DNA of 64,000 bases from Aphis gossypii (GCF_020184175.1 NC_065533.1:63526351-63590350); one strand, 5' to 3'. Counted from the stretch's first letter, positions 21,272 through 32,636 are shown. Made by a program: numbers and translations. The notes: generated by a model not told the origin, from the sequence alone.

Positions 21272-23493
21272 TTTCAAATAAGAATTCTTTGGACGAACAA
21301 TTTTAATTTTTTCGAACTTAGAAAATTTTCGAAAAAAAAATATTTTTTTTTCCACTTCGAAAATTTTTCGAAAAAATTTAAAATATATCCACTTCGAAGA
21401 ATTCACGGAGGCACATTCGGCAACGAATCACTGTTGAAGAAGACAACTGCAGAACGTCAACTTCAGCGACTCCGAAAGAGAAAGAATCAACAAGTAACAC
21501 CACGGCTCAGCAATCAAGAAGAATGGAAGCATCAACTCAAACCATCGTTGTGTAAGCATAATTTTTTTTCTTAATGTAGAATAATTTTAAGCGTCTAACT
21601 CTGTTCGCGTCTCCTTTGGAATTAAAAACTCCATCGTATAAGTTACTTTTAATTGTGAAGGTGTATATATATATATTCCCCGTGAAACATTAAATAAAAT
21701 ATCTTGATAAAATTAAATAAATAATTTAAAAAAGGGAAAAATTTAGAATAAGCAAAAATAAAAAATAATAAAAAAAAACGCAACGATTAAATAAATTTAA
21801 TATTTTAATAATACACTTAGATTATTTTTACGCATAAAATTTTTATTCAATAATAAAATAATACAACTTTATTTTAGTTATAAAATATATAATATTACAA
21901 ATATAAATAATTTTTCGAGGAACAATAAATAAATAAGAATATTTTTTTTTAAGAAAAAAAAAAGACATAAATAATTTTTCAGAAAAATTAATAAATTAAG
22001 AATCTAAAAAAAAAAAATATATTTTATTATTTCCAAAAGGAAATACAACAATGTAACATAAAGAACTTTCAGAAAAATAATAAGTTAAAAAAAAAGTCAA
22101 TCAAAAAAAATTAATAATAAAAATATTTTATTTTTAAATATAAATAAAATATTTTGACATAGAAAATTTTTCAGAAAAAAAAAATAATAATTTAAGTTTT
22201 AAAATAAAATTTTATTTTATTATTTTATTTATAAAATATAATAGCAGAAGAATAAAATTTTTAAAAGAAAATAATAATAATAAATTTTATTTTTAATATA
22301 AAAGGAAAGAAAAATTATTTTAATTAATTTAAACATTTTTTTTTATTACGAAAATTAAATTATTTTATTAAAATTAAATATTTTACAAGAAAATTATTTT
22401 TTTTTATGCGGAAAAATTATTTAAGATAAATATCGTAAGAATAGTATAAATAAATTTATTTTTTTTAAAAAAAAAAATAATAAAAAAAAAGAGGAATATA
22501 TTGTTAAAAAAAAATTTTTTATAATTAAGGGGAAAATATTTTATTTAAAGAAAATTATACGTGAAGAATACGGAAATAAATAATTATAGAAAAAATTATT
22601 AGTGAATTATACGTCAAGGAACACGCAAGAAAAAAAGAAAGAGTTTATTTTGTGAATTAAAAAGAATATTAATTGAGAATTTTATTGAAGGCAGTTAAGA
22701 CCTTATTTATTGAATTATTGGGAAGGCAAGTAATAAGTCCTTATATATATATTGAATTATTTAGGCTGAAAAAGTGCCATATTTTAAAAAAGTTGATGAA
22801 AGGAATTATTTTGGGGCGGATTTGAGCCATATATTGATAATAAAAGTATTGAATTATTTAGGCTGAAAAAGTGCCATATTTTAAAAGTTGATGAAAGGAA
22901 TTATTTTGGGGCGGATTTGAGCCATATATATTGTGAATTAAATAATTGTGAATTTTATTGGGCCGAGTAGAGCCGTATATTGAAAAATAATTGCGAATTT
23001 TATTGGGCCGAGTAGAGCCGTATATTGAAAAATAATTGTGAATTTTATTGGGCCAAAAAGAGCCGTATTTTGTGGAAAAATAATTGTGAATTTATTTAGG
23101 CCGGGAAGAGCCGTATTTAGCGATTTTAATAATCGGAGATTTTATTAGGCAGAAATAAGCCGTGTTATAATTAAAAGATAATTGTGAATTTTATAGGCGA
23201 GAAAGTCCTATCGTGTGAAAAAAAATTACTTGACGTATATTGTGAATTTTAGAGAGGATAAAAAAAAAATCCTAGGAAAAAATAATATAAAAAAATTATA
23301 TAGATAGAAATAATTGGGGGAATAATAAAAATATTACGAGGATTTTATAATAAAATAATATTGATAAATATTTTAAAGAGATTAATGTTTGATTAATAAT
23401 TGAAAAAAAATATAATAATAAAAAAAAAATTTATTTTAAGAAAATAAAGCGTATTTAATTTAAGTTATAATAAATGAATACACAAATAAACGT
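21272..23493 (+). other. Long A-rich leader between primer site and gag
   Basis: About 2.2 kb with no credible protein. The first 300 nt are less AT-rich and include an A9-TA-T9 palindrome (21332-21351) and TTCGAA-rich inverted repeats. Next come about 1.1 kb of A/T runs, then a block of tandem modules (about 22674-23215), then A-rich sequence up to gag. A frame open from 21251 to 21574 has no ATG at its start and begins inside the primer site, so I do not call it a gene. A possible splice donor, GTAAGC, occurs at about 21552. Confidence 0.7.
22674..23215 (+). repeat. Tandem module array in gag leader
   Basis: Roughly a dozen imperfect modules follow the pattern GAATT-TATT-GGC-(8 to 10 nt)-GCC-TAT. 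Two units of about 97 bp (from 22751 and 22848) share long identical stretches, then come units of about 45 bp from 22943, 22988 and 23033 and diverged ones from 23081, 23130 and 23179. Each module can pair GGC with GCC into a small hairpin, so the RNA would carry a row of hairpins just upstream of gag. Packaging, dimerisation or gag-binding roles are possible but inferred. Confidence 0.75.
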
Positions 23494-23497
23494 ATGA
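23474..23497 (+). other. Upstream mini-ORF overlapping the gag start (ATGA)
   Basis: A seven-codon frame from ATG 23474 ends with TGA at 23495-23497, overlapping the gag ATG (23494-23496) as ATGA. Such an arrangement can allow termination-reinitiation or dampen gag translation. In AT-rich sequence it may also be chance. Confidence 0.45.
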
Positions 23498-24801
23498 ATA
23501 AGGAAAAAGAAGAAAATAGTTATAGTGAAAACGATAGTAATAGTTCGGAAGAGGAAACAGATATAACAAAAGAAATCGGAACTCAGGTAGAGTTAAATAA
23601 AAATATTGAAGTAAATAAATTAGTAAACATAAGTATAAATACGAAAGAGGGTAGCGACTCTACACAGGGAATTAATAAGGAAAAAACAACAGGGAAAAGT
23701 TTGTTAGATACTACTGTTAGAGAAGACTCAAATACCGGATTAGAACAAAGATTAATAGGGTTACGTAGTACACCAAATTTAGTCCACTCAGAATTAGGAC
23801 CAGTAAAGAGGAAGCAAAGAACAAAAATGTCTAGTGTAAAGGCTACAATTGAGCAGGTCACTGCTATGATACCAATTTGTGCCGACGCAAAAGACGTTTG
23901 TTCATTCATACGGGCATGCGATTATGCATGTGAGGCCGTAGATAAAGAAACTATACCCTTATTAGTGAAATTTATTAATACTAGGATTACTGGCAAGGCT
24001 TTAGAAGTATGTCGGTATAGGGAAACCAGTGATTGGGAAACTATTAAAAAAATATTAAGGGGGGCTTTTGAACAGCAATTGTCACCACAAACATTACAAA
24101 TAGGATTAAATTCAGTTCGTATGAAAAATGACGAAGATGTATTAACTTATACGGGTCGCGTAGAACAGCTATATTATAATTTATGTAATGCAACATTGGC
24201 AAATAAAACGCCCGAAGAGGCGAGAATTTTAAGGCAAACTCTAAAGGATCAGGCATTAGCAATTTATATAAACGGGTTAAAAATGGATTTACAAACAATA
24301 TTACGAGCTAGGAACCCAGAAACTTTAGAACTGGCAATGCAAATGGCTAGGCAGTTAGAAATCGAATTTAGTTTTAACAAAGAATTACAAAATAACGAAA
24401 CTAAAGTAAATCAGAACGGAAATAAAAATAATAACGGAAATCGTTGGTCAAATAACTATCAGGGAAATAATCCAGATGGACAGAAATTCGGTTATAAGCA
24501 AAATTATAATCGTGGTCAGAATATACAAAATCCGAATAATTATAATAATTTTAATCGTAATAATAATAGTCAATATAATAATAATTATTATAACAGTAAC
24601 GTAAAGCCGATAACTTGTAATTATTGCAATAAGATAGGACACGGTAGTGTTAGCTGTTATAGTAAGCAACGGGATGAACGTAATGTAAATCGGACGAGAA
24701 ATGGTCAAGTGTCGAACGGGAACGGCGTCCGTTCGATCAACCAAATAACGGCCGTAACGGAGGAGTTGTCACTCAACGATGTTTCACAATCGTATCAGTA
24801 A
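23494..24801 (+). CDS. gag: Gag polyprotein of Gypsy-type element (intact, 435 aa)
   Basis: This is the structural protein that would form the element's particle and bind its RNA. Residues 1-110 are acidic and polar (Glu/Ser/Asn-rich, with a run of SENDSNSSEEE). The segment from Met111 to about 300 is a helical capsid-like region with motifs such as 'RITGKAL', 'WETIKKILRGAF' and 'SVRMKNDEDVLTY', in the style of arthropod Gypsy gag. Residues about 305-375 are extremely Asn-rich with Gln, Tyr and Arg. A single zinc knuckle, CNYCNKIGHGSVSC (C-x2-C-x4-H-x4-C), follows at about 377-390. The frame is uninterrupted, in keeping with the near-identical LTRs. The first ATG of the frame is used; an in-frame ATG at 23827 would give a protein lacking the acidic part. 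The last about 40 codons overlap the protease frame. Confidence 0.9.
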   Translation: MNKEKEENSYSENDSNSSEEETDITKEIGTQVELNKNIEVNKLVNISINTKEGSDSTQGINKEKTTGKSLLDTTVREDSNTGLEQRLIGLRSTPNLVHSELGPVKRKQRTKMSSVKATIEQVTAMIPICADAKDVCSFIRACDYACEAVDKETIPLLVKFINTRITGKALEVCRYRETSDWETIKKILRGAFEQQLSPQTLQIGLNSVRMKNDEDVLTYTGRVEQLYYNLCNATLANKTPEEARILRQTLKDQALAIYINGLKMDLQTILRARNPETLELAMQMARQLEIEFSFNKELQNNETKVNQNGNKNNNGNRWSNNYQGNNPDGQKFGYKQNYNRGQNIQNPNNYNNFNRNNNSQYNNNYYNSNVKPITCNYCNKIGHGSVSCYSKQRDERNVNRTRNGQVSNGNGVRSINQITAVTEELSLNDVSQSYQ

Positions 24802-25172
24802 TTAGTGAAAATCATGTTACATTACAATCACCTAATTTTAAAACAAATACAATAGATCTTCTTTTAGACACCGATAGTGAAATCAATTTAATAAAAATAA
24901 ATAAATTAACAGGCGAAACATTAGTAAACAAAAAAAGGAAAAAAATAAATTTAAAAGATATTAACGATAAAATAGTAACTACCATAGGCAAAATTACAAT
25001 AATATTAATATTACATAATAATAATAAAATAAAAACAGAGTTTCATGTGGTCGATAAAGAATTTCCAATACCGCAAGATGGAATTCTAGGTCACCACTTC
25101 CTGTTACAGAATAACGCGATAATAGATGTTGCGAATAATATATTAACAATAAATGATGACACTCGTCGCTAA
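24684..25172 (+). pseudogene. pro: Retroviral-type aspartic protease, -1 frame, altered active site
   Basis: The frame is open from 24684 and overlaps the end of gag by 118 nt in the -1 frame, as expected for frameshift-made Gag-Pro. The catalytic loop reads LLLDTDSEINLI at about 24860, where the family has D-T/S-G-(A/S): the Gly is replaced by Asp (one base, GGN to GAT). A flap-like region and 'DGILGHHFLLQNNAIID' (about 25080), the conserved C-terminal 'G-(I/L)-(L/I)-G' part of the fold, follow. The frame ends at TAA 25170-25172. Enzymes of this family need the Gly for the fireman's-grip turn, so activity is doubtful. No clear heptameric slippery site was identified in the overlap. Confidence 0.8.
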
Positions 25173-25201
25173 TTAAATAAAATAAAATATGTTTTACATA
25201 T

Positions 25202-25342
25202 CTTAAACCACGAACGGAAATGATAATATCCATACCAATAGCTGATCCGATAATGAAAAATAAAAATATTTTAATACAGAAACAAGAATTAATACAGGAG
25301 CAACGTATAGAATTAAATGTAATAAAAGAAAGTGATCTATAA
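25202..25342 (+). pseudogene. Pol remnant: protease-to-reverse-transcriptase linker
   Basis: In a frame different from the protease, the sequence reads LKPRTEMIISIP..., then ILIQKQELIQEQRIELNVIKESDL, then stop. It resembles the short segment of Gypsy pol that separates protease from reverse transcriptase. No palm-domain motif of a reverse transcriptase follows. The internal deletion that removed RT, RNase H and integrase therefore begins close to 25342. Confidence 0.6.
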
Positions 25343-26044
25343 AAAACGTAAAATAAAAAAAAAAAAGGGAGAGAAACGATAAAAATTTAAAAGTTTAAAA
25401 TATATATATACACTTAGATTTAAGAAAACATACTGTACGAATAAGTTACTATTGGGATATGGAAATAAATTTGAATTGTGGGGAACTTTATAGATTTTGT
25501 ACTACTAATATATTATAATAAGTAAAAAAAAAAATATTATTTGTATTAATTAATTTACCATATAAGAAACTATTGTAATCAACACATTATACTAACCACA
25601 TATTTTATTGGAATTATCAAATCAATTATAAACACTATATTGTACTATTTACTAACACTATATTTTATTGTAATCACAATTATAAATTATAAGAAAACTA
25701 ACCAACATATTTAAAACATAGAATTATATAACCAAATATTTAATCTAACCATATAATCATTAATATATTATAATCAAAATATTTAATCAAACTATTTAAC
25801 CATTTGTAAGTGTAATCAATCCATATTTAATCAAAACTATACATACAACATATACATCATATATTCATATTATATAACGAAAATACTTTAAATGTAAAAG
25901 CATACAGAGAATTGTAATGTATGTCTTATATCAATGACTTGTAATCGATTATTGTAAACACTATAATATTGTAATAATTTGTAATTAACTATTTTGTACT
26001 GAACTTTGAAAGATTTCTGTCTTTGAGACATAAACCTTTTTTTT
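25343..26044 (+). other. AT-rich 3' internal region of the Gypsy-type element
   Basis: Non-coding. It has recurring TTGTAATCA-, AACTA- and ATTTAATC-like words, perhaps a decayed tandem repeat. No env-like frame, RT, RNase H or integrase motif (HHCC, DDE) is present in any frame that I could follow. Confidence 0.7.
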
Positions 26045-26054
26045 CGTGGGGAGG
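26045..26054 (+). other. Polypurine tract
   Basis: CGTGGGGAGG ends exactly at the first base of the 3' LTR. The purine part GTGGGGAGG would prime plus-strand DNA synthesis. It is preceded by a T-run. Confidence 0.75.
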
Positions 26055-26797
26055 TGCAACGTGCTCTGATACTTATATTAAATATAATATATAAATTACA
26101 TTCTGTAGCCAACAATAATCTAACATTGGGGGTGCAACAGACACTTTTTGATGAGGGTGTAACAATTATTCTTATAATTGGATTCTAAAAGTGAGTAGGT
26201 GATATCAAGTACAGATTTTCCTAACCGTGAACGATTAACACATTAACGTAGCAATTGTCGATCATCAGCGGCGGCGGAACGGCGTGAGAACGCTAGCCGC
26301 AACGAAAATATTATATTATAACAATTATATTATGCGGCGGCATCGTGCAGGGTCAAAGGCAGATCATCGCACGTACGCTTGCCACCCGGTAGAATATATA
26401 GAAATATAATTACCACCCGATAGAATAATATAGATGTCAAAATGACGCACGTCGGCGTTCAGATAACGCAAAGCGTGGGAAGAAGCGGATGCAGGTGCAG
26501 ATGACCATCAGGGATCTGAAGGTACCGCGGGAGTCCCTGGACGATATATAAGGGGGCCCAGATTAGACACAATTCAGACGTGATCCACCAGAGTTAGCGC
26601 AAGCACCTTCACGTCACCCAGTTTAATATTTTATGTCTCCTGGACTTAGAATATTTTCACAAGTTTTATTAAATTAATTAATTGGACTTAGAATAATTTT
26701 AAATAAAAAACACTTAGAATAATTTCGAGAGTTCAATTATTTCACAAAACCTTTTCCAAATCGACATCATTCAACTGATTGTACGTGGCACGTTACA
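26055..26797 (+). repeat. 3' LTR (743 bp)
   Basis: It matches 20504-21246 along its length, with no substitution seen and two compensating 1-bp indels. It carries the same TATA box (about 26546), initiator and AATAAA (26702-26707). A promoter here would read out into 26798 onward. Confidence 0.95.
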
Positions 26798-26801
26798 GTA
26801 A
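26798..26801. repeat. 4-bp target-site duplication, right copy, Gypsy-type element
   Basis: GTAA follows the CA end of the 3' LTR and matches 20500-20503. Confidence 0.85.
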
Positions 26802-29800
26802 GTATATCTTATATAGGTATATTATATATTAGGTATACCTATTAAATGCTGATGAAATACTTGGAAATAGTCTTTGTTCTTCATATTCTGAGAAAAATTA
26901 GGAGTATATAAAAACAAAATTAAATAAATTACAAAAATTTTTTGTTGTTGAAAGTCAAAATGTAAATAATAAATAAAAGTGTCTATATACTCTGACGTAC
27001 ACCAAAAGTCTTTATTAAGATTTCAATATATCCAAGAAACAATATCCGTTATTGTAAACACGTATTGTAACGTTTAATAAATTATGTAATCTTTTTTACC
27101 GCCCTTTAATATTTTACCCATTTATATGATTATGAGATCTTATGTGTGTAAGGTTGTTTAAAATATTAATTAAGTAAATAAATAAGAATATTTAATTCAT
27201 AAATTATATTAAATTTAAATTGTATTATTATTAACCTACAGTTACATGATTTACTAAATTAAAAATAGCTTTCTTTGAACAATTTTTCAACTATATTTTT
27301 TGATTTAGAATTAAGATTGTATGAAGCAATAGTAAATAATTCTTTTTTAATTGTCCAAAAACTGAGTTTTTAGATATCTAATATTATTTTAATTCTTCTA
27401 TATACTCGTATTTTGATAATTTCTAGTGCTTTGAAAAAAAAAGGGTTTTTTTTTTACCAAATTTTCCAGATTTCATGTTTTTAGCAATATTTTTAGCGAT
27501 CTTTAGTTTTTTTTTTAACCTTCCATCTATGCCATTGTATTTTCATGTTTTTTTTTTTATGTGATTATTTATTTATTTTTTTTTGCAACTTAACGCATTA
27601 ACAGAAAACAATTTGTGTTTTTAGTGATTTGGTCAAACGATAAATAATTATTGTTTCAAATATGTCAAATGCTTATATTTTTTTCAATTTCAAATGGTAT
27701 AATTAACTATTATATGAGACAGTTACATAGAAAGTACATTACGTCATTGTAAGCTATTTTTCAAAATACTTTACAGTGAAATCGAAACGAAAACATATCA
27801 ACGAACAATTTCTATAGGATAATACGAATACGCTATTGTTTTTCCATACTATTACTATTTAAATCAAGTCTTGCTGATTTTTTCAACTTAATTTTAACGA
27901 CAAAAAAAAATATAATATTGCTTTTAAATAATATAATTAATAATAAAAATACAAAAATTATATTAAATTATATAACCTATTATAATTATAGCGAAGACAA
28001 TCACGTATCAATCAAATTAGAAATTTGGTGAACAATAATTTCATAGATTTAAGTCATTATACTGTATTTTTCTAGCTACCAAATCCAGATTTGATTTAAC
28101 TTCACTTAATTTTAAATACTATTTATAATCATTATTTATGGTGCACTTAAGTAAGACTACCCAGTTAAATGTATATCAATGTATGCCATGATCATAGGTT
28201 CATTTTATTTTAATGTTTTTTTTTTTTTTTATATATAAAAATATCATTCTACTTTAAAATCCTTAAAATATACTTAAGTGCTAGTTAAAATAGAATGTTT
28301 ATTATGACTACATATTTTGTGATTAAGCAATATATTATTTTATATTCAGTAATATTTTCGATCAACATTTAAAAAATAATAACTGATAGTTATATATATA
28401 TATATCATTTATAAAATCAATGATTTCATTTAGTTAAGATATAAAGTATGGGGGAGGGGGTTTATAATGTTCATTTTAATAAAGTGTAAATACTCATGAA
28501 TAAAATTATTAGCCTTATTATAAAAATGATATCTAGTTTTAACAATTCTAATTTTATATTATATAAATAATTTAATGAAATACTTAATTTAATAATACTT
28601 ATTAATTCACGTTTTGTAAAAATAATTAAACAATTTTTCATTTGCTCATTTTGGTTTTAGTTTTAATTTGTTTTCTATTAAATTTAAATAATTGTAGTAA
28701 ATAATGTTTCACTGCCATTCGTATATTATATTGTTTATATTAAATATTTGATTTTTAAATTCAGCATAATAAATAGAACACGTTTTTAATTTTTATTTGT
28801 TTCGTTTTTTTTTTTTTTTTTGCAAATTTAATTTATTATTATTATTAATATTAAGATGAAAATGCAACTTATTAAGCCTATCCAGAAACCACGAAGTCAT
28901 AATCTTATTAATATTCAGTGTCTAAAAGCACTTCAACTGATAGTCGATAACGAGTTTCTAATACCTAGTCACCGTATATAGTTAAGTTCTATTTAAATTA
29001 AAATATGTTATTACGAATTAGGATTCATCCGTATAACGAAGAATGCATAGTATTAAGAAAGAATTTAGTTTGTATGTATCTATTACTATAGGTGAAAAAG
29101 TTAAAGAGAAAAATTAATCTGAGTTAGGTAGTCAAGTTATTGTTGTGGAAGTTATATTAGTAATTAAATATATAATTTTTAATTAATATCAAGAAAATGG
29201 AGATTTGATAATTATCTAGATATTTGTGTATTAAAATTTTTAAATCCAGAAATATTTAGTGATTTGTTTGTATTAAAAGCATTGTAAGAGCCTACTTATT
29301 TAGCGAAATCAACTTTTGCTCACCAGTTAGTAGTTTCATTGTAATTTACCAAACTCTGCAATGGAAATTTAATTTATTGACACGGTTAATGTAAATAAAT
29401 ACATTTTTTTTTTAATGTCGATTAAATTATTTAGAGTAATTATTTACGTAAAAAAAAAAAATTGAAACTACATGCATACAATAAATTGATTTATTGTCAA
29501 CTGTCAAAAGATAAAACATATAATATAGATACATTGCTATGATGATTCCTAGATACATTGGTACGTGTATAACAATTTTAATATGTAATAAATAATACTA
29601 TTTGATTAAATATAGTGTTGATTAATTTATTTTTAATATTATGTAGTTGCCATATTTTACTCGTATATATAAGTGTTGGAATACAATGTTTGTAGAGAAT
29701 TCGAGTTTAAATGGTAAATACATGTAGTTAGTAGTCAAATTTTTTATTGTACCTACTGCAGTAAAGAAATTTATACATAGACTTGATTTATTTGTTTTTA

Positions 29801-31462
29801 TAAGGTTGCTTTTTTTTCTCAATAAAACAAATTGTTCGATCTTGAAAAAAGAGTTGTCAGCAACGAGCACTATGTAGTGATGCATAATGTATGCGTTTTG
29901 TTCATAGTATTTTAACTGAATAAAATAAAATCGTCAAGTGGTTCATTTTCGAAGGTCTCAGGGATTTTGAGGCAAGCTATATAAAACATTATAATTCGAT
30001 GCTTGTTTGCCTGCTAGTATGCGTGATGTATAATAAAATATTTAAAATGTTTATATACAAACTGTCGTGTACTGGTGCAACAGTATAATATTATTAGGTG
30101 TACTCGAAAGAAAAAAAACATGATTTGACGTTAAAGTCAAATTTCAAAGCCTTACAGCATGATTTCATGTAATACCACACTAACATAATATTGCAAATAT
30201 AAACCGATCAACCGTTATCGGTTCGTGTAAACGTATTCATATAATAATAGCCACGTACTTAATAATACACAGTAATATTCCTTCTAAATACTAAATAATA
30301 GGTATATTGTACGTATATTATACATTTTTAATGATGACTTGGTAATTATATATATTATATTTTCCAATTGTATTAAAGAGGTTTTGAGTAAATTAATTTT
30401 TGTTGAAGTAAGTTAACCCAATAAGTTAAGTTTATTAAAAAAAAAAAAAGTATTCCCACTGAGTATTAAAATAAGTGACACTAATCACTTGGATAATACT
30501 TTAATATACCAAGGAATCTAAAATGTCATGGAATTTATTATCTTGAAATATTTTATGTTTATGAAAAAATATATTTTTATTTTTAAATTTAACTATTACG
30601 GTAACTTCAGTAAACATCACTTACTACAATGAAAATATTGATAGAAACAGGTATTTTATACAAATATAACTTAAAATAGTTAATGTTTAATAAATGTATC
30701 ATAAGGTAATTTGTATATGATATAATAATATTTTTATAATGATATAATATAACCACTCTTTATTTAAAAAAAAAAAAAAAATTATCATGAAATAATAAAC
30801 ATGAAAGATGTTATTGTTTTTTAAAACGATGAAACCGAATTGGTCATCAATAATAATACCATAATACATTGAAAACTGTTTTAGGTGGACCTTGAATAAA
30901 ACAGAAAACTATCTAATAAGACATTTTTCTTTGGTCCTGAATCATGTTTATATAGTTACATACGTTGAATCTCAATAAAATGGAATCTTTCCAACCGTAG
31001 AAATTTCACAACACATACCTATTCGTTAGATTAAACACATATTTGAAATATTCACAATGTCTATCACTCTATCGTATCAGCAATATGAAAGTTTTCCGTA
31101 GCTGAGAAACAGTTATAAACTAACAATTGTATACTGAACAGTTTAATTGTTTGCTTGTACAAAGTGACGTCCATTGAAATATCAAAATTCTAAAATACAT
31201 ATGTCGGTTATTGAATGAAAAGTATAATTTATCTATATGATTAATATAATATGTAATTTGCACCAAAAAAAACCAAAAAAAAAAAAAATTTTATGTCACT
31301 TGCGTCACGTCTAAATATTTATTTTTGTAATTTGTGCCAAATAAAATTAAATAAAAAGGCATTATTTAATCTGTGCCATCGTGTACCTACTAAAATTTTA
31401 ATTTGCGCTATTGTTCGCCTTATTAAAATTGTAATTATCTAACAATATAATTATAAATAAAA
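26802..31462. other. AT-rich non-coding stretch (probable intron)
   Basis: No exon, RNA gene or element could be supported. Homopolymers and short TA tracts (for example about 28390-28405) are frequent. Confidence 0.5.
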
Positions 31463-31625
31463 TGTATATAAGTAAAACAAAATCCACGTATATTAAATAA
31501 GTAAATTTTCGTTTAGTAATAAAACATTTAAAAATCAGTCATACTATAAATATAGATAAATGTACCTATATAAGTAAAACAAACTCTGTATGTAAATTAA
31601 ATAATTAAATTCGCGTTTAATATAT
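31463..31625 (+). repeat. Diverged tandem pair, about 95-bp spacing
   Basis: 31463-31530 and 31559-31625 share the order TATATAAGTAAAACAAA, GTAAATT or TTAAATAA, then TCGYGTTTA or TTCGTTTAG. Just upstream (31255-31420), four TAATTTG(C/T)RCC-like words recur, suggesting an older repeat block. Confidence 0.45.
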
Positions 31626-31630
31626 ACTAT

Positions 31631-32504
31631 TTTTGTAATATAACATCAGTTTTTATCCATAAATAAAAAAAAAAATTATTTATGAAAAAAAAATTATTTT
31701 TCTGATAATATTTTCTACATTTTAGAAATGTATTATTGATTAATTAACGATAATCATTAACAAAATATTTTTTCCGGATGATACAAAAATTATTTTAAAT
31801 TAATTATAATCTGATTTTAATTTAATGTAGAGGTAAGTTACTCAGATTAATAAAAATATCTAATGAATGAGTCAAGTAATATTTTTAAATTAATTGAACG
31901 TTTCATCAATGATTACAATAGACTGTACTCGCGATAAAAATATATCTAATGAAATATCATATAATAGGTATATATTTTTGAGTATTTATGATTATTGTTT
32001 AATAATATTATTAATAAAATCTGTAAAATTAATCTAAGCTCCCTGATTAATGATCAAAATAAAAAAGAACAATAACAAAAAAATATGTTTAGAATTTCAA
32101 TTTTGAGTACGATATAAAAAGTTATGAGGAAGAGGGGTAAAATTAAAGTGTGTTGTTCAATACATTGTAAGAATTCAATGCGAGCTAATCGAATGGTTTT
32201 GTTGGAAAGTACATTTAAGTAAAATAGGGGGGGTGGTTTGTTCAAATGTTTACTCTCTAAGTAAAAACAGTTCAATACCACTGCACACATTATGTTATAT
32301 GTATTATTTGATGGTAGTAGCTTTTTACCGGACCGGCAACATAAGAAACCCTCAATATCCGTATGCTGAGCACGACTCAGTTTTCGTACCGTGTTCGATT
32401 TGGTCGGATAAAATCAACATAGTAAAATTTAAATAGGTAAGCGCAATCTAACCTATTTTTGTTGTTGCTATTGTTATTGGTGTCATTATTATCGAAAGAC
32501 TTAC
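31631..32504. other. AT-rich intron sequence downstream of the C2A exon
   Basis: No coding features. The 32330-32430 part is less AT-rich but has no splice-bounded frame matching a protein I recognise. Confidence 0.5.
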
Positions 32505-32636
32505 CGCAATTATGCGCAGGATCAACGTGTTTTGCTGGTAGTCGTATTCGAGTCCAAAATTTATTTGGCCAACCTTTTCTGATGGCACGGCCGGTGGCTC
32601 TTTGTTCAACTCGATCAGAGATTGGCAACGATCGTG
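32505..32636 (-). CDS. Syt7: Synaptotagmin-like exon encoding the start of C2A
   Basis: On the minus strand, a TGATTTCAG acceptor is followed by exactly 44 codons and a GCG|GTAAGT donor, phase 0 at both ends. The translation ends in EKVGQINFGLEYDYQQNTLI followed by LRIIA. That is the opening of a C2A domain: the 'G-x-I/L-x-F-x-L-x-Y-D-(F/Y)' first strand and 'NTL-x-(V/L)-x-(I/V)-I' second strand. The next exon should begin G-K-(D/E)-L-P. Among synaptotagmins the wording is closest to insect synaptotagmin-7, a high-affinity Ca2+ sensor for vesicle and lysosome exocytosis. Other synaptotagmins remain possible because the Ca2+-binding loops are on exons outside the window. The exon is embedded in AT-rich introns and is markedly less AT-rich. 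Confidence 0.75.

Larger units (their letters stand above)
20504..26797 (+). mobile_element. Young non-autonomous Gypsy-type LTR retrotransposon (gag and protease only)
   Basis: The complete structure is visible: 5' LTR, tRNA-Ser primer site, 2.2-kb leader with tandem repeats, intact gag, a protease remnant in the -1 frame, about 0.7 kb of AT-rich sequence, a polypurine tract and a 3' LTR, all flanked by GTAA. I found no substitutions between the two LTRs, only two 1-bp length differences, so the insertion is recent. Reverse transcriptase, RNase H and integrase are missing altogether, so the copy must have been mobilised by enzymes from a related element. The primer type and -1 gag/pol overlap point to the Gypsy superfamily. 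The nearest published lineage cannot be named without a search. It lies antisense inside the probable intron of the synaptotagmin-like gene. Confidence 0.93.

Noticed and set aside
21251..21574. Open frame of about 107 codons at the start of the Gypsy-type element
   Set aside because: It opens inside the tRNA primer site with no ATG, and the product is dominated by A/T-run residues (Phe, Lys). It is treated as leader, not a gene.
24044..24744. Minus-strand frames opposite gag rich in Ile/Val/Leu
   Set aside because: They are antisense readings of gag codons (Asn-rich AAT/AAC gives Ile/Val); the plus strand has the zinc knuckle and the long frame.
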